Source of the DNA: Floccularia luteovirens
Taxonomy: Eukaryota > Basidiomycota > Agaricomycetes > Agaricales > Squamanitaceae
Assembly: GCA_009739215.1 (NCBI GenBank)
Contig: VSJF01000007.1
Coordinates: 682,001 to 746,000, forward strand
Reading direction: 5' to 3'
DNA length: 64,000 bases
A program made the position numbers and the translations under genes. Position 1 is the stretch's first letter. The number at the start of each line of letters is the position of its first letter. This document shows positions 1 through 11,134 of the stretch, piece after piece. The notes beneath the pieces are model-generated. The model had not been told where the DNA came from. It searched no databases and was given only the letters and a program-made list of their open reading frames with translations.

Positions 1-890
1 CCTAAAAGCATAAGTGACGACATGTCATGCATTTAGAAAATATCACATACCATATCTGCGTCAACTATCTGCCCTTTCCCACTCTTTCCCCTTTCAATCA
101 AAGCCAGGAGAATACCCATTGCACACATCACACCTCCACCGGCAAAATCGCCAAGTAAATTCAGCGGAAATACAGGCTTACCAGCACCAGGCATAAGCTT
201 CACGAACAGTTATGATGAGAAAATTGCACTCATAGACTAGCCATATACTACTCACGGATAAGACTCCACTAAGGGCGATATAATTTATGTCATGACCTAG
301 AAGTACAATTTCGTAGTGCGCTCTTTCCTACGTGCAGTACTCTTACCTGCCATATCTTTTTGTGGACCTTCATACTGTGCGTTTAGTCCACGACCTAGTT
401 TTATAAACTGAAATGTCACTACCTGTCCTTGGAAACCTAACACCCGTATAAGCATCGACTACCTTAGAGAGACTTTAGCTTTAGGATAGACATACCCCAC
501 AATTCTAGCATAAATCAACTTTTCATTCAAACCTTTCTTGACCGCATCACCAAAAAATACCCCGGGCCCAAGACCCATACGTTCCATGACACCAGGTCTG
601 AAGGGGTCAATGACAACATCGGCTGTTCTGATCATGTCCCTCAAAAGTTTCTGGCCACTAGAAACCTTTGAATCTACGATGATGGAGCGCTTTCCTCGGC
701 AAAGCACGTCGTTAGAAGTAGCGAACGGCCTATCAATACGGGTAACAGAAGCACCATAATCCGCGAGAATCATGCCAGCCATAGGCCCTGGGGCAAGCCC
801 AGCAAACTAGACTTGGGTCAGGGATGAAGGTTGAACAGTACATTGCATCGCTGAACGTACTTCAATTGCCTTGAGACCGGTGAGAGACAT
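1..890 (-). CDS. Alpha-methylacyl-CoA racemase-like CoA-transferase family III (3' end beyond the left edge)
   Basis: Family III CoA-transferases of the AMACR type interconvert (R)- and (S)-2-methylacyl-CoA so that branched acyl chains can enter beta-oxidation, in peroxisomes or mitochondria. The start is an ATG at 890-888; a 30-base first exon ([10 protein letters not shown]) splices to one beginning at 806 that gives [19 protein letters not shown], the hallmark N-terminus. Later exons give a segment ending in GFPRTG, then [17 protein letters not shown] and [15 protein letters not shown]. By family knowledge the His of GHDINY and the Asp of LLGD are catalytic. The last visible exon ends near 50 at a GTATGT donor, so the C-terminus, including any peroxisomal tripeptide, lies outside the window. 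The reading frame is intact as far as visible. The gene is divergent from the GH79 gene. A related CaiB-type transferase cannot be excluded. Confidence 0.85.
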
Positions 891-1503
891 TTCTGGTGAT
901 ACATTTCCAAGTACCCTGGTGAGGTAACGTTATATATACTCTAGAATGAGATCTTTCTTAACACGTGCTGTAGGCTGGCCAGTAGGAACTTCCTGATTAG
1001 ATGACCGCCATTTTGCACTTGCTTACCTAATTCCTTCTACAAATCTTACTACAATGAACCGTCAACGCGTCAATATCAATGATTACATGCAAACTACCAG
1101 AATTTTTAGAGTACCGGCACTTCACCATGTTCACATCAACAGTCATGTAATATTTTTCATCAATTTGCTGGCTTTGAGGGTGGAGTGCGTTGCGAGAATT
1201 ATGCACAATCCGTCAATCCTTACCCAGATATGAAATTTACTCTAGTGTGAAGTCACTGTTCACCATTTCTTTATCAGAACGAAGAATTCCTGTCGCTCGA
1301 GAAGACTATGACACACGCTACGATAGAGCTTTCACCGCTTTACCTTCTGTCTTGTGACTTCATGTAGACTCATGATCTTGCTTCTTGTGTCTTCTCGTCG
1401 TGTGGATGTCGCCCTGCTGTAGCTGCACGGTCCGCATAAACGCAGATCCATTTGCCTACTTATTACCATCGGCCCCCACAACTCTGGTGCGTACGCTGTA
1501 AGG
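891..1503. promoter_or_regulatory. Divergent intergenic region between the AMACR-like and GH79 genes
   Basis: These 613 bases separate two genes that point away from each other, so both promoters must lie here. I see no conserved coding segment and no recognisable operator; the role is inferred from gene orientation alone. Confidence 0.45.
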
Positions 1504-3690
1504 ATGTTTCCTCTAACCTTCATTTTACTTGCGTTGGCTACCCATGCAGTTTCTGCATCGCTGACTACTCTCAAACTACATGGCCCGGCGTCACTACCTC
1601 CTGATGCATCCCATTTTTTGCACCCTGCTCTTGCTAGTTTCAGTATTGAAACTGCATTCTTCGAAGAATTCGTTGGAAATGCCACGTCACCGAATATATT
1701 GACCAAAAATTTACTGAACAATCTCAAAGCACGTACTGGGATACCAGCCGAAGTGCGAATAGGCGGTATCACAGCAGATTCTACTTATTGGGACCCCGCA
1801 TTGAATGTCAGTCTCTTCAACTTCATTGATCGTTCAGGTGCTTTGCAAAATACGACAATTGGACCTGGTTTTTGGACATCGGTTCAACTTCTTCCTGAAG
1901 GAACAAAGATTACTATGAACTTGGTAAGTCATCAAACTCTGAAGTTTCAAGGCGTTAATCGAAGCGTAGGACCTACAAGACTTAGATTTTGAAGGTGCCT
2001 TAAGTATGGCAGAATCAGCAGTTCAGGGTTTACAACCAGGCCAACTCACAGCATTTGAAAGTATGCGATGTATCTGAACCACAAACACATCTATCGATTC
2101 TAACATTTCTCAGTCGGCAACGAACCTGATCATTATTTGTCGTTCACACCCCAAAATTACACCAGTATCTGGGGGGTTTGTGTGTCACTTGCGTAACTTC
2201 TTCCTTTGTGCTAACAGTTTAACTTAATAGACCTGGGCGGAAAATATATCTACTGTATTAAATTTCAAACACCCAGAGTTCAGACTGGCAGCTACCGTCG
2301 AAGATCCTCTTTGGCCCTTCAATGCGCCTGGTGCATCTTCACAGCTTGATTGTGTCAGCACTTTAGCTGCTGGTGTGAACGCGAAAAACACCGTAAATTC
2401 ATGCAGCGAGCATACATATCAGTACAGTGTACGTCTTCTACCCCATGAGCAACAACCTACTTACTTTCTTCAATAGGTCTGTGACCCCCCCAGGATCGCC
2501 GTTGCAACCCTGCCTAACTTGGTACGACACCCTGCTAATTCATTTCTACCCATATTGACTGGGGTTTCATCAGGTCAATCATACCAGATTGGGACAGTAA
2601 GGGTTTCTAAGAACAGATGATGATGATTCTCAGATACATCTAATATCTAGATACCTCGACCTCTGGCAGCCACGCATTCACTCAGTTAGGGAGCAGTTGG
2701 GTCCTGATTCCTTCGTTATCGGTTCGTTCTTGCTGAAATTTTGTTGGCAATACCCAATGAATTGTTTTTGCAGGAGAGTATAATTCAGTATCTTGTTCCG
2801 GAAAAGATGGAGTGAGCAACACTTTCGGTCAAGCCCTTTGGCTTGTAAGTAATCATATCCTATTCAGAACACAAATTGATCGAGCAAAATTTCATAGCTC
2901 GATACTACCTTTTACGCCGCATCTCTGAATGTATCAAGGTAGGTCATTCCCAGGCCGACTACACCTGGGCTCATAGTTTCTATGCAATTAGGATGTATAT
3001 CCATCAAGGTGGCCCACTTGCCCTACAGAGCAGTACCCAGCTTAATCATGGAGGTATGATATACATCATTTGATTTATCAGCTTTCTAAAACGTAGTTTA
3101 CAGGTCTCAGCTTTTATGACCTTTGGTCAGTAACATCCCAGACTCCAAATCATAATTTGTGAACCTCGTTCAACAGGTATCCCGTGGACAACCTCAACGG
3201 ACAGATACAAGTCTTCCCCTCATATTCAGCCTATTTGTTTGTCACAGAAACCCTTGGCCATTCAAAAACCCTTCAAATTGCAAACATATTCCCAGGGAGA
3301 CAAGCAAACGGCTCAACAATCACTACAGTTTTGGGGGATGAATCTGCCGGTCAACTGGTCGTATACGGATTCTGGGACAGTAAAGCATCAACTTCTCTCC
3401 ACTTTCCCACTAAGTTTGCCCTCCTCAACCTCGAGATCTTCAATCAAACACAAAGTTCACCAAGGCCAAGCTCGACGATTGACATATCTGCATATCTTCA
3501 AGACCTGCGTCGTCCAGTGACGATACGAAGGTTGCAGGCTCCTGGTGCAGACTCAAAGGCAGCAAATACTACTACCTGGGCTGGTCAGAACTTTGCATCT
3601 GGCATTGCTTCAGGACATCTAGTAGAAGAGAAAGTTACAGGGGGGAAAATCACTGTCAAAGCCTCCGAAGCAGCTTTAGTGTTTGTTTAA
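1504..3690 (+). CDS. Secreted beta-glucuronidase, glycoside hydrolase family 79
   Basis: GH79 enzymes of fungi release glucuronic acid or 4-O-methyl-glucuronic acid from proteoglycans and plant arabinogalactan. Translation starts with a signal peptide (MFPLTFILLALATHAVSA), followed by the family's FSIETAFFEEFVGNA and RIGGITADSTYWDP segments. About eight introns follow. Spliced exons give FEIGNEPDHYLSF, whose Glu in NEP is the expected acid/base, and later VIGEYNSVSCSGKDGVSNTF, whose Glu after Gly fits the nucleophile. The C-terminal beta-sandwich part (about 3190-3690) ends in KVTGGKITVKASEAALVFV. All junctions I followed keep frame, so the gene looks functional, about 510 residues. It faces away from the AMACR-like gene and lies just upstream of the acyl-CoA dehydrogenase array, with no obvious functional link. 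Confidence 0.9.
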
Positions 3691-4116
3691 GATTCCTGCC
3701 TAGGGTACTATGTGCAATGAATCCCAAATATCGAATGAGTACACCCATCAGACCTTTGTGTGACAACTGACAGGCATTTCTATTCTGAGCATTACCAGTG
3801 CCACTTCCATGATAAGATAAAACACATGATGTCAAGTCCTCGTCCCTTAGGACTCTCGGAGTCTATCACCTCAACGAAATGCTTAGTTATGGACAATGCT
3901 TTTTTGTCTCGATGTAATCATACTCATACTTACTCGAAGATGTTTCATGCGCGCCTTCTAATGATGACACTACTCTTTCCTATTCCCATGCGTCCTTCCT
4001 TACAGACTTTTAATCGCCAGGCTTGGGGACGGGCTGACCGAAGCTGTGCTTTCAAGTTCAAGGACCCATACTTCTGGCTATATCTGCTACCCACCCCTGG
4101 ATACGACTTCAGAATA

Positions 4117-4940
4117 ATGTCGAAGCAATTACCAAAGAAGTTGTTACCCATAACAAAGCTGGTGATTTGGTGAGTCTCGTGAACTATCAATAACCTTTAC
4201 ATGGAAGTAACAATCATCTCCTGTGTTAGTGGGTAATCATAGACTCCAAGGTATATGATTTATCGAAGTTCGCGGACATGCATCCAGGCGGCACTTCAGT
4301 TCTCCTGGATAAGGAAGTGGGTACGTAACGATGCTTGGAGCATACCACCATTCACATTTTTTGATATTCAATTTGGGTTAATAGCCGGCCTTGATGCTAC
4401 CGATATGTTCTTCAGGCTACACCGCTACAAAGTGCTTCAAACACCACAATAAACTCGTTTAAAGATCAGCACTATAATAAGTATAACACAACAAGTGTGT
4501 TCCCTCCCGAACCTAGCGCTATTAGTAAGGTTCCATTTGCAGAGCCAACATGGCTTGCTAAAGGCTACTATACTCCTTATTACACAGATTTAAGGTGCCT
4601 ACAAACCTTGCTAACTGATAGACCGGAACTAAAGGAAGTTGTAGAGTCACCGCAGATTCCATGTGGCATACAAGAAATTTATAGAGGTTATTTTGCCTGA
4701 TATAGAAGCTACTGAGGTGTTATGATAACTTTAACCCAATGTTCCAGGAATGGGGAAACACATTGAGCAGGTCAGTCTCTCATTGATCACATTCAAGTTT
4801 ATTCTGGGTTGTTTGACGTTTTTGCAGTATCATCGTACTGTCATGTTTGATGCGTAAATATACGTCCCGTCTTGATGTTGCCAAAAAGACCGACCCCAAA
4901 CCCCTGTATGATCGGCAGGATACCCGGAGGAGGAAAGCTC
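4117..4940 (+). pseudogene. Decayed cytochrome b5-acyl-CoA dehydrogenase copy
   Basis: This is a remnant of the same fusion gene as the two complete copies downstream. Recognisable pieces, in order, are [22 protein letters not shown], the heme-binding MHPGG, AGLDATDMFFRLHRYKVLQ, VPFAEPTWLAKGYYTPYY, a trace reading LPDIEATE near 4690-4715, and the terminal GMGKHIEQ..YHRTVMFDA. The start frame is shifted against the b5 domain. A TAA interrupts the b5-to-dehydrogenase linker at about 4450, where the intact copies have PQYARLQ. The whole dehydrogenase body of roughly 350 codons is missing between about 4715 and 4748. The right limit is approximate. It cannot encode a dehydrogenase; a b5-only peptide is conceivable but the 5' frame is already broken. 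Confidence 0.8.
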
Positions 4941-5631
4941 AAATCATATGGTATTCCGTTTACCCGTTCACCTTCTATGTTAACAACTGGGGATGTCCTT
5001 GAAATCTCTGTGTGCGTCAAGCGCTTAGAGCAATGCTACCTAACGTGAAGCTTTAAATAAAGAAGCTTGTACAACTCAACAAACAGACAACCCTAATTAA
5101 TCACTTGACACACTGTCCCTTCCCATGGCCAATTGGCTAAGTAGTGATTTGTATATATATCCAGTTTGTAATAGTCAACTCAAATACGAACCCTGGATCC
5201 GTCCCTGAATGGTTTTCAGGAGATGAGGAAATCACAAGCTTACAGCTCATCATTAATGAGCAGCCATTAGTGACATTGATTAATTGATTGATTATGTACG
5301 CGTTACAGTCAGTTTCGGTCCTTTGCTAAGCATCATCATCACTCATCACTATCGTTGAAAGCAGAGCAACTAGCACATCAACTAACCACCAGCCCCGCAA
5401 TATTTACAAACCAAATGGTTCATAATTAACATGTTCGCGGGAATATGGCTGTTGTGGGTGAAACCGTATTATCCGAAGATGCAGAGTTGTTGAAAGCCTT
5501 GTAGTGTATTTACTCGTGGTAATTGGATCAATCCCGGATCCAGACAATATACTCGGTGCTCAAGCTACCATTCTGTATAACAATAGCACGTACCTGGACT
5601 ATCCTGGTCTTGGTGAATACTAGAATACGTT
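4941..5631. other. Intergenic region upstream of the first complete dehydrogenase copy
   Basis: About 690 bases without a coding segment that I can support. It presumably carries the promoter of the gene at 5632. There is a TATATATAT run near 5152, but nothing shows that it acts as a TATA element. Confidence 0.4.
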
Positions 5632-7989
5632 ATGGCTACCAAAATATTCACCACGGATGAAGTCGCCAAGGTAAATAAATTTGCCCAATTTGTCAAGAAT
5701 ATTGCTTAATCTACTTTCATAGCACAATAAAGAAAACGACTTAGTGCGTGTTGTCCAATATGTTTACCAGCAAATTTAAAACGATCATGCAGTGGATAGT
5801 TATAGACTCTAAAGTATATGACCTGTCCAAGTTTGCTGGAATGCATCCAGGAGGTGTATCGGTTCTGTTGGATGAAGAAATTGGTGGGTCTTACTTACAT
5901 TAATGATTCAACACAATATATCTCATGGTGGCCATTTTTCAGCTGGTCAGGACGCAACTGATGCGTTTTTTGGATTACATCGCTACGAAGTCTTGCAAAG
6001 ACCACAATACGCTCGTCTTCAAATTGGTGTCCTACAAGGACAGAAACAGACAGTTTTTCCACGTCCCATTGGAGAACTCAGTGCTGTACCTTATGCGGAG
6101 CCTATGTGGTTGTCTAAAGGATACCACAGTCCGTACTACAATTCCGTTAGTGGACTGAACCATGACATCTATTCAGCGCTGAGCTCCAATTTGCGCAATT
6201 ACAGAACCATTGCGCTTTCCAAAAAGCAGTGCGAGTGTTTGTTGACGAGGTCCTATACCCTGACGCGCAGGCCGTTCAGGAGAAAGGAAAGAAGCCAAGT
6301 AAACACGTACTCGATGAAATAGCAAGATTGAACGTACACTTGATACGACTTGGACCTGGTGCACATCTCAAAGGGCATGTATTATTTAATGGAGCTGTAG
6401 AACCTGAACAGGTTCGTCTGCTCCTACAAGATGTTACACCAGCTCACCCGTGTCTTTGGTAGCTTGATTGCTTCCATGAGCTTATCATGTCTCAAGAAAT
6501 GTCGCGAATTCATGCCCGTGGATACCATGACGGTGTGGCTGGTGGGACTGCCATAGGACTTCCTGCTATCAAAAACTTTGCAATTCCAGAAGTACGTGAC
6601 AAAGTACTGAACGAAGTTGCAGAAGGCAAGAAGCTGGTCTGTTTGGCTATCACCGAAGCGTTCGCGGGAAGTGATGTTGCTGGCATCAGGACCGTTGCAA
6701 AGAAATCAGCTGACGGGACTTATTGGACAGTCACTGGTAAGAGTATTATCTCCTCATACCCTGTAGATATTGATTGATTATGCTACAGGAACGAAGGTTG
6801 GTTGTGACTGTTGATAATTAAACAAGAAAAAAGGCAAAACTGATCATCTGCCCAAAGAAATGGATCACAAATGGACACTTTGCTGACTACTTTGTGACCG
6901 GATGCAAGACTGATAAGGGATTGGTGGTTCTCCTTATTGAAAGAGGAGAAGGAGTTGAAACTAAGCATATCAACACGCCTTATGGCCCTGCTTCTGGCAC
7001 CGCTTTTGTGACATTCGACAACGTGAAGGTTCCATACAAGCACACCCTCGGTCCAGACAATGGAGGAGGTTTAGTGGTTATTTTGAGTAACTTCAACCAT
7101 GAGAGGCAAGTGGCTTTCTATAATGGTAGCGAATCACCTGGTTAACGTGATTTTAGGTGGGCCATGTGTTGCAGCAGCGTTGGTGCACAGAGGCTCATTG
7201 TCGAGGAATGCTTAAAGTATGTTTCCAAGATGATGAAAGTAAGGTATGATTCTGATATTTGATGTATAGGTGGACTACACAGAGAAAAGTCTTCGGAAAA
7301 CCATTGAACTCTCAGCCTGTCATCCGTGCCAAACTAGCTGCTATGATCTCTCGTGTAGAAAGTGCTCAAGCATGGCTCGAGAGTGTGACGTACCAAATGA
7401 CCAACATGGACTATAAACAGCAGTCCGAGCATTTGGCTGGGTACGTCCATCATTCACTGAATGTGAACAAAATACTGACGAGTTCATCCTAGGCAAATCG
7501 CTTTGCTCAAGAAACATTGCACTGAAACGGCCCAGGAAACTGCGAGAGATGCGATCCAGGCATGTTGCATTACTTTATAGATTTTGTTGTGCTAACAAGA
7601 TGGAAACACTCTAGGTATTTGGTGGGCGTGGTCTTACAAGAACAGGTATGTAGATTTATCCCAAATCACCATTATAATTATCTCTAATGACGCGGTTAGG
7701 GATGGGGAGATTCATTGAACATGTATGTATTCGACATTAGTCACATAGAAATTTACTGAATAGCTATTTTAGTACCATACTAACATTCCTTATGATGCGT
7801 AAGTATTCGGCGTACTCATTCATGTAAAATCTCACTAAAACCCTTGTGAAATAGAATCCTGGGAGGCAGTAAGTTTCTTTACATATATAAATATTCAACA
7901 ACTCATTTTCTTGTTCAGCGGAAGACGTGTTGGGAGATTTGGGGGTTAGGCAGGCACTGAAACGGATGCCCAAGAATTCCAAACTCTAA
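5632..7989 (+). CDS. Cytochrome b5-acyl-CoA dehydrogenase fusion, peroxisomal (C-terminal SKL)
   Basis: An N-terminal cytochrome b5 domain (residues about 1-80, heme motif MHPGG, second His in GLHRYEVL) is joined to an acyl-CoA dehydrogenase of about 430 residues that would oxidise an acyl-CoA to the 2-enoyl-CoA with FAD. The flavin region reads CLAITEAFAGSDVAG, followed by KKWITNG, TQRKVFGKPL and the tail FDAILGG then AEDVLGDLGVRQAL. The b5 domain probably hands electrons on or receives them; this is inference. The protein ends PKNSKL, a canonical PTS1, placing it in peroxisomes. About a dozen introns were traced, including an 8-base exon at 6789-6796 (GAACGAAG) needed to read TGTKKW. The frame is continuous once spliced. 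At the place where typical acyl-CoA dehydrogenases have their catalytic Glu (YEGT) this family shows LGGA. It is a tandem paralogue of the next gene. Confidence 0.88.
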
Positions 7990-8190
7990 AGAAAATGTTA
8001 TGCTTACTAAGGATACGCTTGGTAGATGTATACTATAATCACGTGATGATAAATGTTATCAATATCACATGCTTGCTACACTAGTAGTTATAATGTTTAA
8101 AGTGTCTTGCGACCTTCAAGTGCTGTGTTTGATAAACATCTCTGCAATTACTCTGCTCTAGTATTGAGTTGCAACTAGACTTGTTCTACA

Positions 8191-11018
8191 ATGGCTTCAA
8201 CAGTGACGAAATCGTTTACGCGTGAGGAGGTCGCACAGGTACTTTTGATCGCTTATAACTGTTCCTAAAATAGTGACATATTCTTTGATTGTGGTTTCCA
8301 TCATCCAAAGCATAATAAAGAAGGCGACTTGGTAGGTCAGAGTCGCACAACTCATCGAGCGGAATGCTCACAACAGTATATAGTGGATTATTATTGATGC
8401 AAAAGTGTATGATATCACCAAATTCCATGGCATGCATCCAGGGGGCGCCTCCGTCCTGACTGACGTTGACGTTGGTATGAACTTAACTTATATATTTTTA
8501 TTGTTGATCAACTTTCACGTTCATGTCAGCTGGTAAAGATGCTACACAAGTTTTCTATGGACTCCACAAACATGAAGTCATCACGAAACCCCAGTACGCA
8601 CGTTTGCAAATTGGGGTGATTGACGGCGAAAGCAGTATTATATACGGCCGCATTGCCGGCGAACTCAGCAAGGTTCCTTATGCCGAACCGACTTGGCTCT
8701 CTGATGGTTTTCGTAGTCCATATTACACTGAGGCCAGTTTTAGCCTATATATGATTAACCAACGCTGCTTACGCCTTCTTGTTAATTCCATGGGTAGAAT
8801 CACCGCCGCTTCCAGAAAGCTGTTCGAAAGTTTTTCGACGAAGTTGTCACGCCTGATGCTATTGTACGAACCTAGGGATAAATGTTGTGTTCACTGCTTA
8901 ACGTGGCATGTATGATTTTAGGCTAGAGAAGAAGATGGGAAACCTCCCAGCAAGAGCGTAATCGAGGCAATGGCGTGGGTTGACCCTCAAGCGCGTTTTT
9001 TCTCATCCACTAATGTCGCGTAGTGAACAGAACTTACATGCAATGCGCATGGGCCCAGGAAAGCATTTGAAAAGTTGGTGATGCCTCGATTCTATCCATA
9101 CCTGCAACTTAACGCATTTCCACAGGTTTGAAATTAATGGGAGGGCTTGTCAGCCCTGAAGAGGTAAGCAGTTCATCATGAAACATATAACGATTTTTAT
9201 AATTCATTCCTCGTAGTTTGATTATTTCCATGAGGTACGCCATAAGGCTGCGTTAACTACGTTGACAAGGTCGCTCAAATTTTCCCCAGCTCATTATTAA
9301 TCAAGAGCTTGCCCGAACTGGTCGTCGTGGATATGGTGATGGTGTGTCTTCTTAATATTAGCACAGGGTGAACAAGTTGCTTACCCCTTCGTATGTAGGG
9401 ATGATGTCGGGTTCAGTTATCGGTCTCCCACCGGTGCTCAATTTTGGGAATGAAGAGGTCAAGGCAAAAGTTGTACCGGACGTTTTGTCTGGACAGAAAC
9501 TAATTTGCCTAGCAATTTCTGAGGCTTTTGCGGGAAGCGATGTTGCCGGTTTGCGCACTACAGCTACGAAATCTGTTGACGGAAAATATTGGATCATCAA
9601 CGGAACGTGAGTACGGGAACATGCTTAATCTGGGCTTGACTCACTGGTGATATACAGTAAAAAGTGGATTACAAATGGAACGTGAGTCTCAGCATATCTT
9701 ACACTACGAATGCTTGATTGAACCCCAGCTCCCAGTTTTGCGCATTAGTGAGTTGTGTACATGCGATCCCTTTTCCGATTCGGAATTGACCATATTTCCA
9801 TCGAAGTTTCACAGTTGGCTGCAGAACCGAGGTTCGTCTACTTTAGATGCTTTTTTTACTTAATTCATATAAATCACAGAATGGTTTCACCGTTATACTG
9901 GTTGAACGTGGTGATGGGGTCGAAACCAAAGCCATCAAAACGAGTTATGTATGAATCTGTTATGACGACTGCCTTCTAGGTATGCACTAACCAACGCTAT
10001 CACTCTACTAGTCCCCCGCAGCAGGCACCGCATTCGTAACATTTGACAATGTTAAGGTCCCCATTGGTAATACGTTAGGACCAGAGGGTTCTGGCATCTT
10101 CGTTATGTTGAGGTGTGATAAATCTAGCATCATTTCGCATCCCATCATTAATCAATTCCAGCAATTTTAACCACGAGAGATGGGTTATGGTATGCTCGTC
10201 TGCAAGAACTCAGAGATTAATTGTCGAAGAATGTCTCAAGTCAGTGCTGTAACAGCATGTCTTGCGCCTGTGCTAATAGTTCGTATAGATGGACAAACCA
10301 ACGCAAGGTCTTTGGGAAACCGTTACATGCACAAGCGGTTATTAGAAGCAAGCTCGCTGCAATGATTTCGCGAGTAGAATCAGTGCAGCACTGGTTGGAA
10401 AATGTGACACATCAGATGAACAATATGGTGTGTGAGAGCAAGTTTTAATCGAGTCTTGCATCTCATTTTCTCCCTGGCAGTCCTATAAACAACAAGCCGA
10501 AAAGCTTGCAGGGTAATATTCGTTACTACAGGAGATGCAATGGTACTTATTGGTTTCTTTAGCCCCATTGGTCTTTTGAAGATGTATGCCACCCACTCAG
10601 CACAAGAGACAGCTACCGATGCAGTCCAAGTCTTTGGTGGTCGCGGTATAACACGGTCAGGTCAGAATCACTTATTCGATGAGCCGTTTTCTACACTGTA
10701 ACATTGATTTTTGAACTAGGGATGGGTGAGGCTATTGAACATGTGCGTGAATGTCTGAACAACCTTATAATTATAAACTCATTTTTGTTAAGTATCACCG
10801 CACTGTGCCGTTTGATGCGTATGTTGATTTTTCTTCGTCTTGTGATTTTCTATTCCTGAACGTTGAAATTTTTTGCCATCAGGATTCTTGGGGGAGGTAA
10901 TTGTGCATAATGTGATCTACCGTTCTTTATTCACTTTCTTCTGATAGCGGAGGATGTATTAGGCGATCTCGGTGTCCGTCAGGCTATCCGCAACATGCCG
11001 AAGAATGTAAGGTTATAA
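8191..11018 (+). CDS. Cytochrome b5-acyl-CoA dehydrogenase fusion, second complete copy (C-terminal VRL)
   Basis: This has the same architecture as the copy at 5632. The b5 domain reads MHPGGASVLTDVDV with GLHKHEVI, and the dehydrogenase has CLAISEAFAGSDVAGLRT, KKWITNGTFAHYFTVGC, AAGTAFVTFDNVKVP and the tail FDAILGG then AEDVLGDLGVRQAI. The ATG at 8191 gives MASTVTKSFTREEVAQ. A 12-base exon (9736-9747) supplies FAHY, and the intron after YYTE appears to use a GC rather than GT donor. The protein ends PKNVRL. VRL is not a consensus PTS1, whereas its neighbour ends in SKL, so location may differ. Frame is kept throughout my exon model. It converges on the MIM1-domain gene with 116 bases between stop codons. 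Confidence 0.85.
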
Positions 11019-11134
11019 TTGAGTACCTGCTGTATGTTTTTCGTCACTTAGTTACTGTATGTCTATTTATCTCGACAACGTGAAGTTTTGGATAAATGAC
11101 ATGCGTAAATATGTATACATTAGTAATCGTTTTA

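Noticed and set aside
3760..4173. 137-codon plus-strand frame before the b5 pseudogene
   Set aside because: No similarity seen, and it overlaps the start of the decayed copy in another frame.
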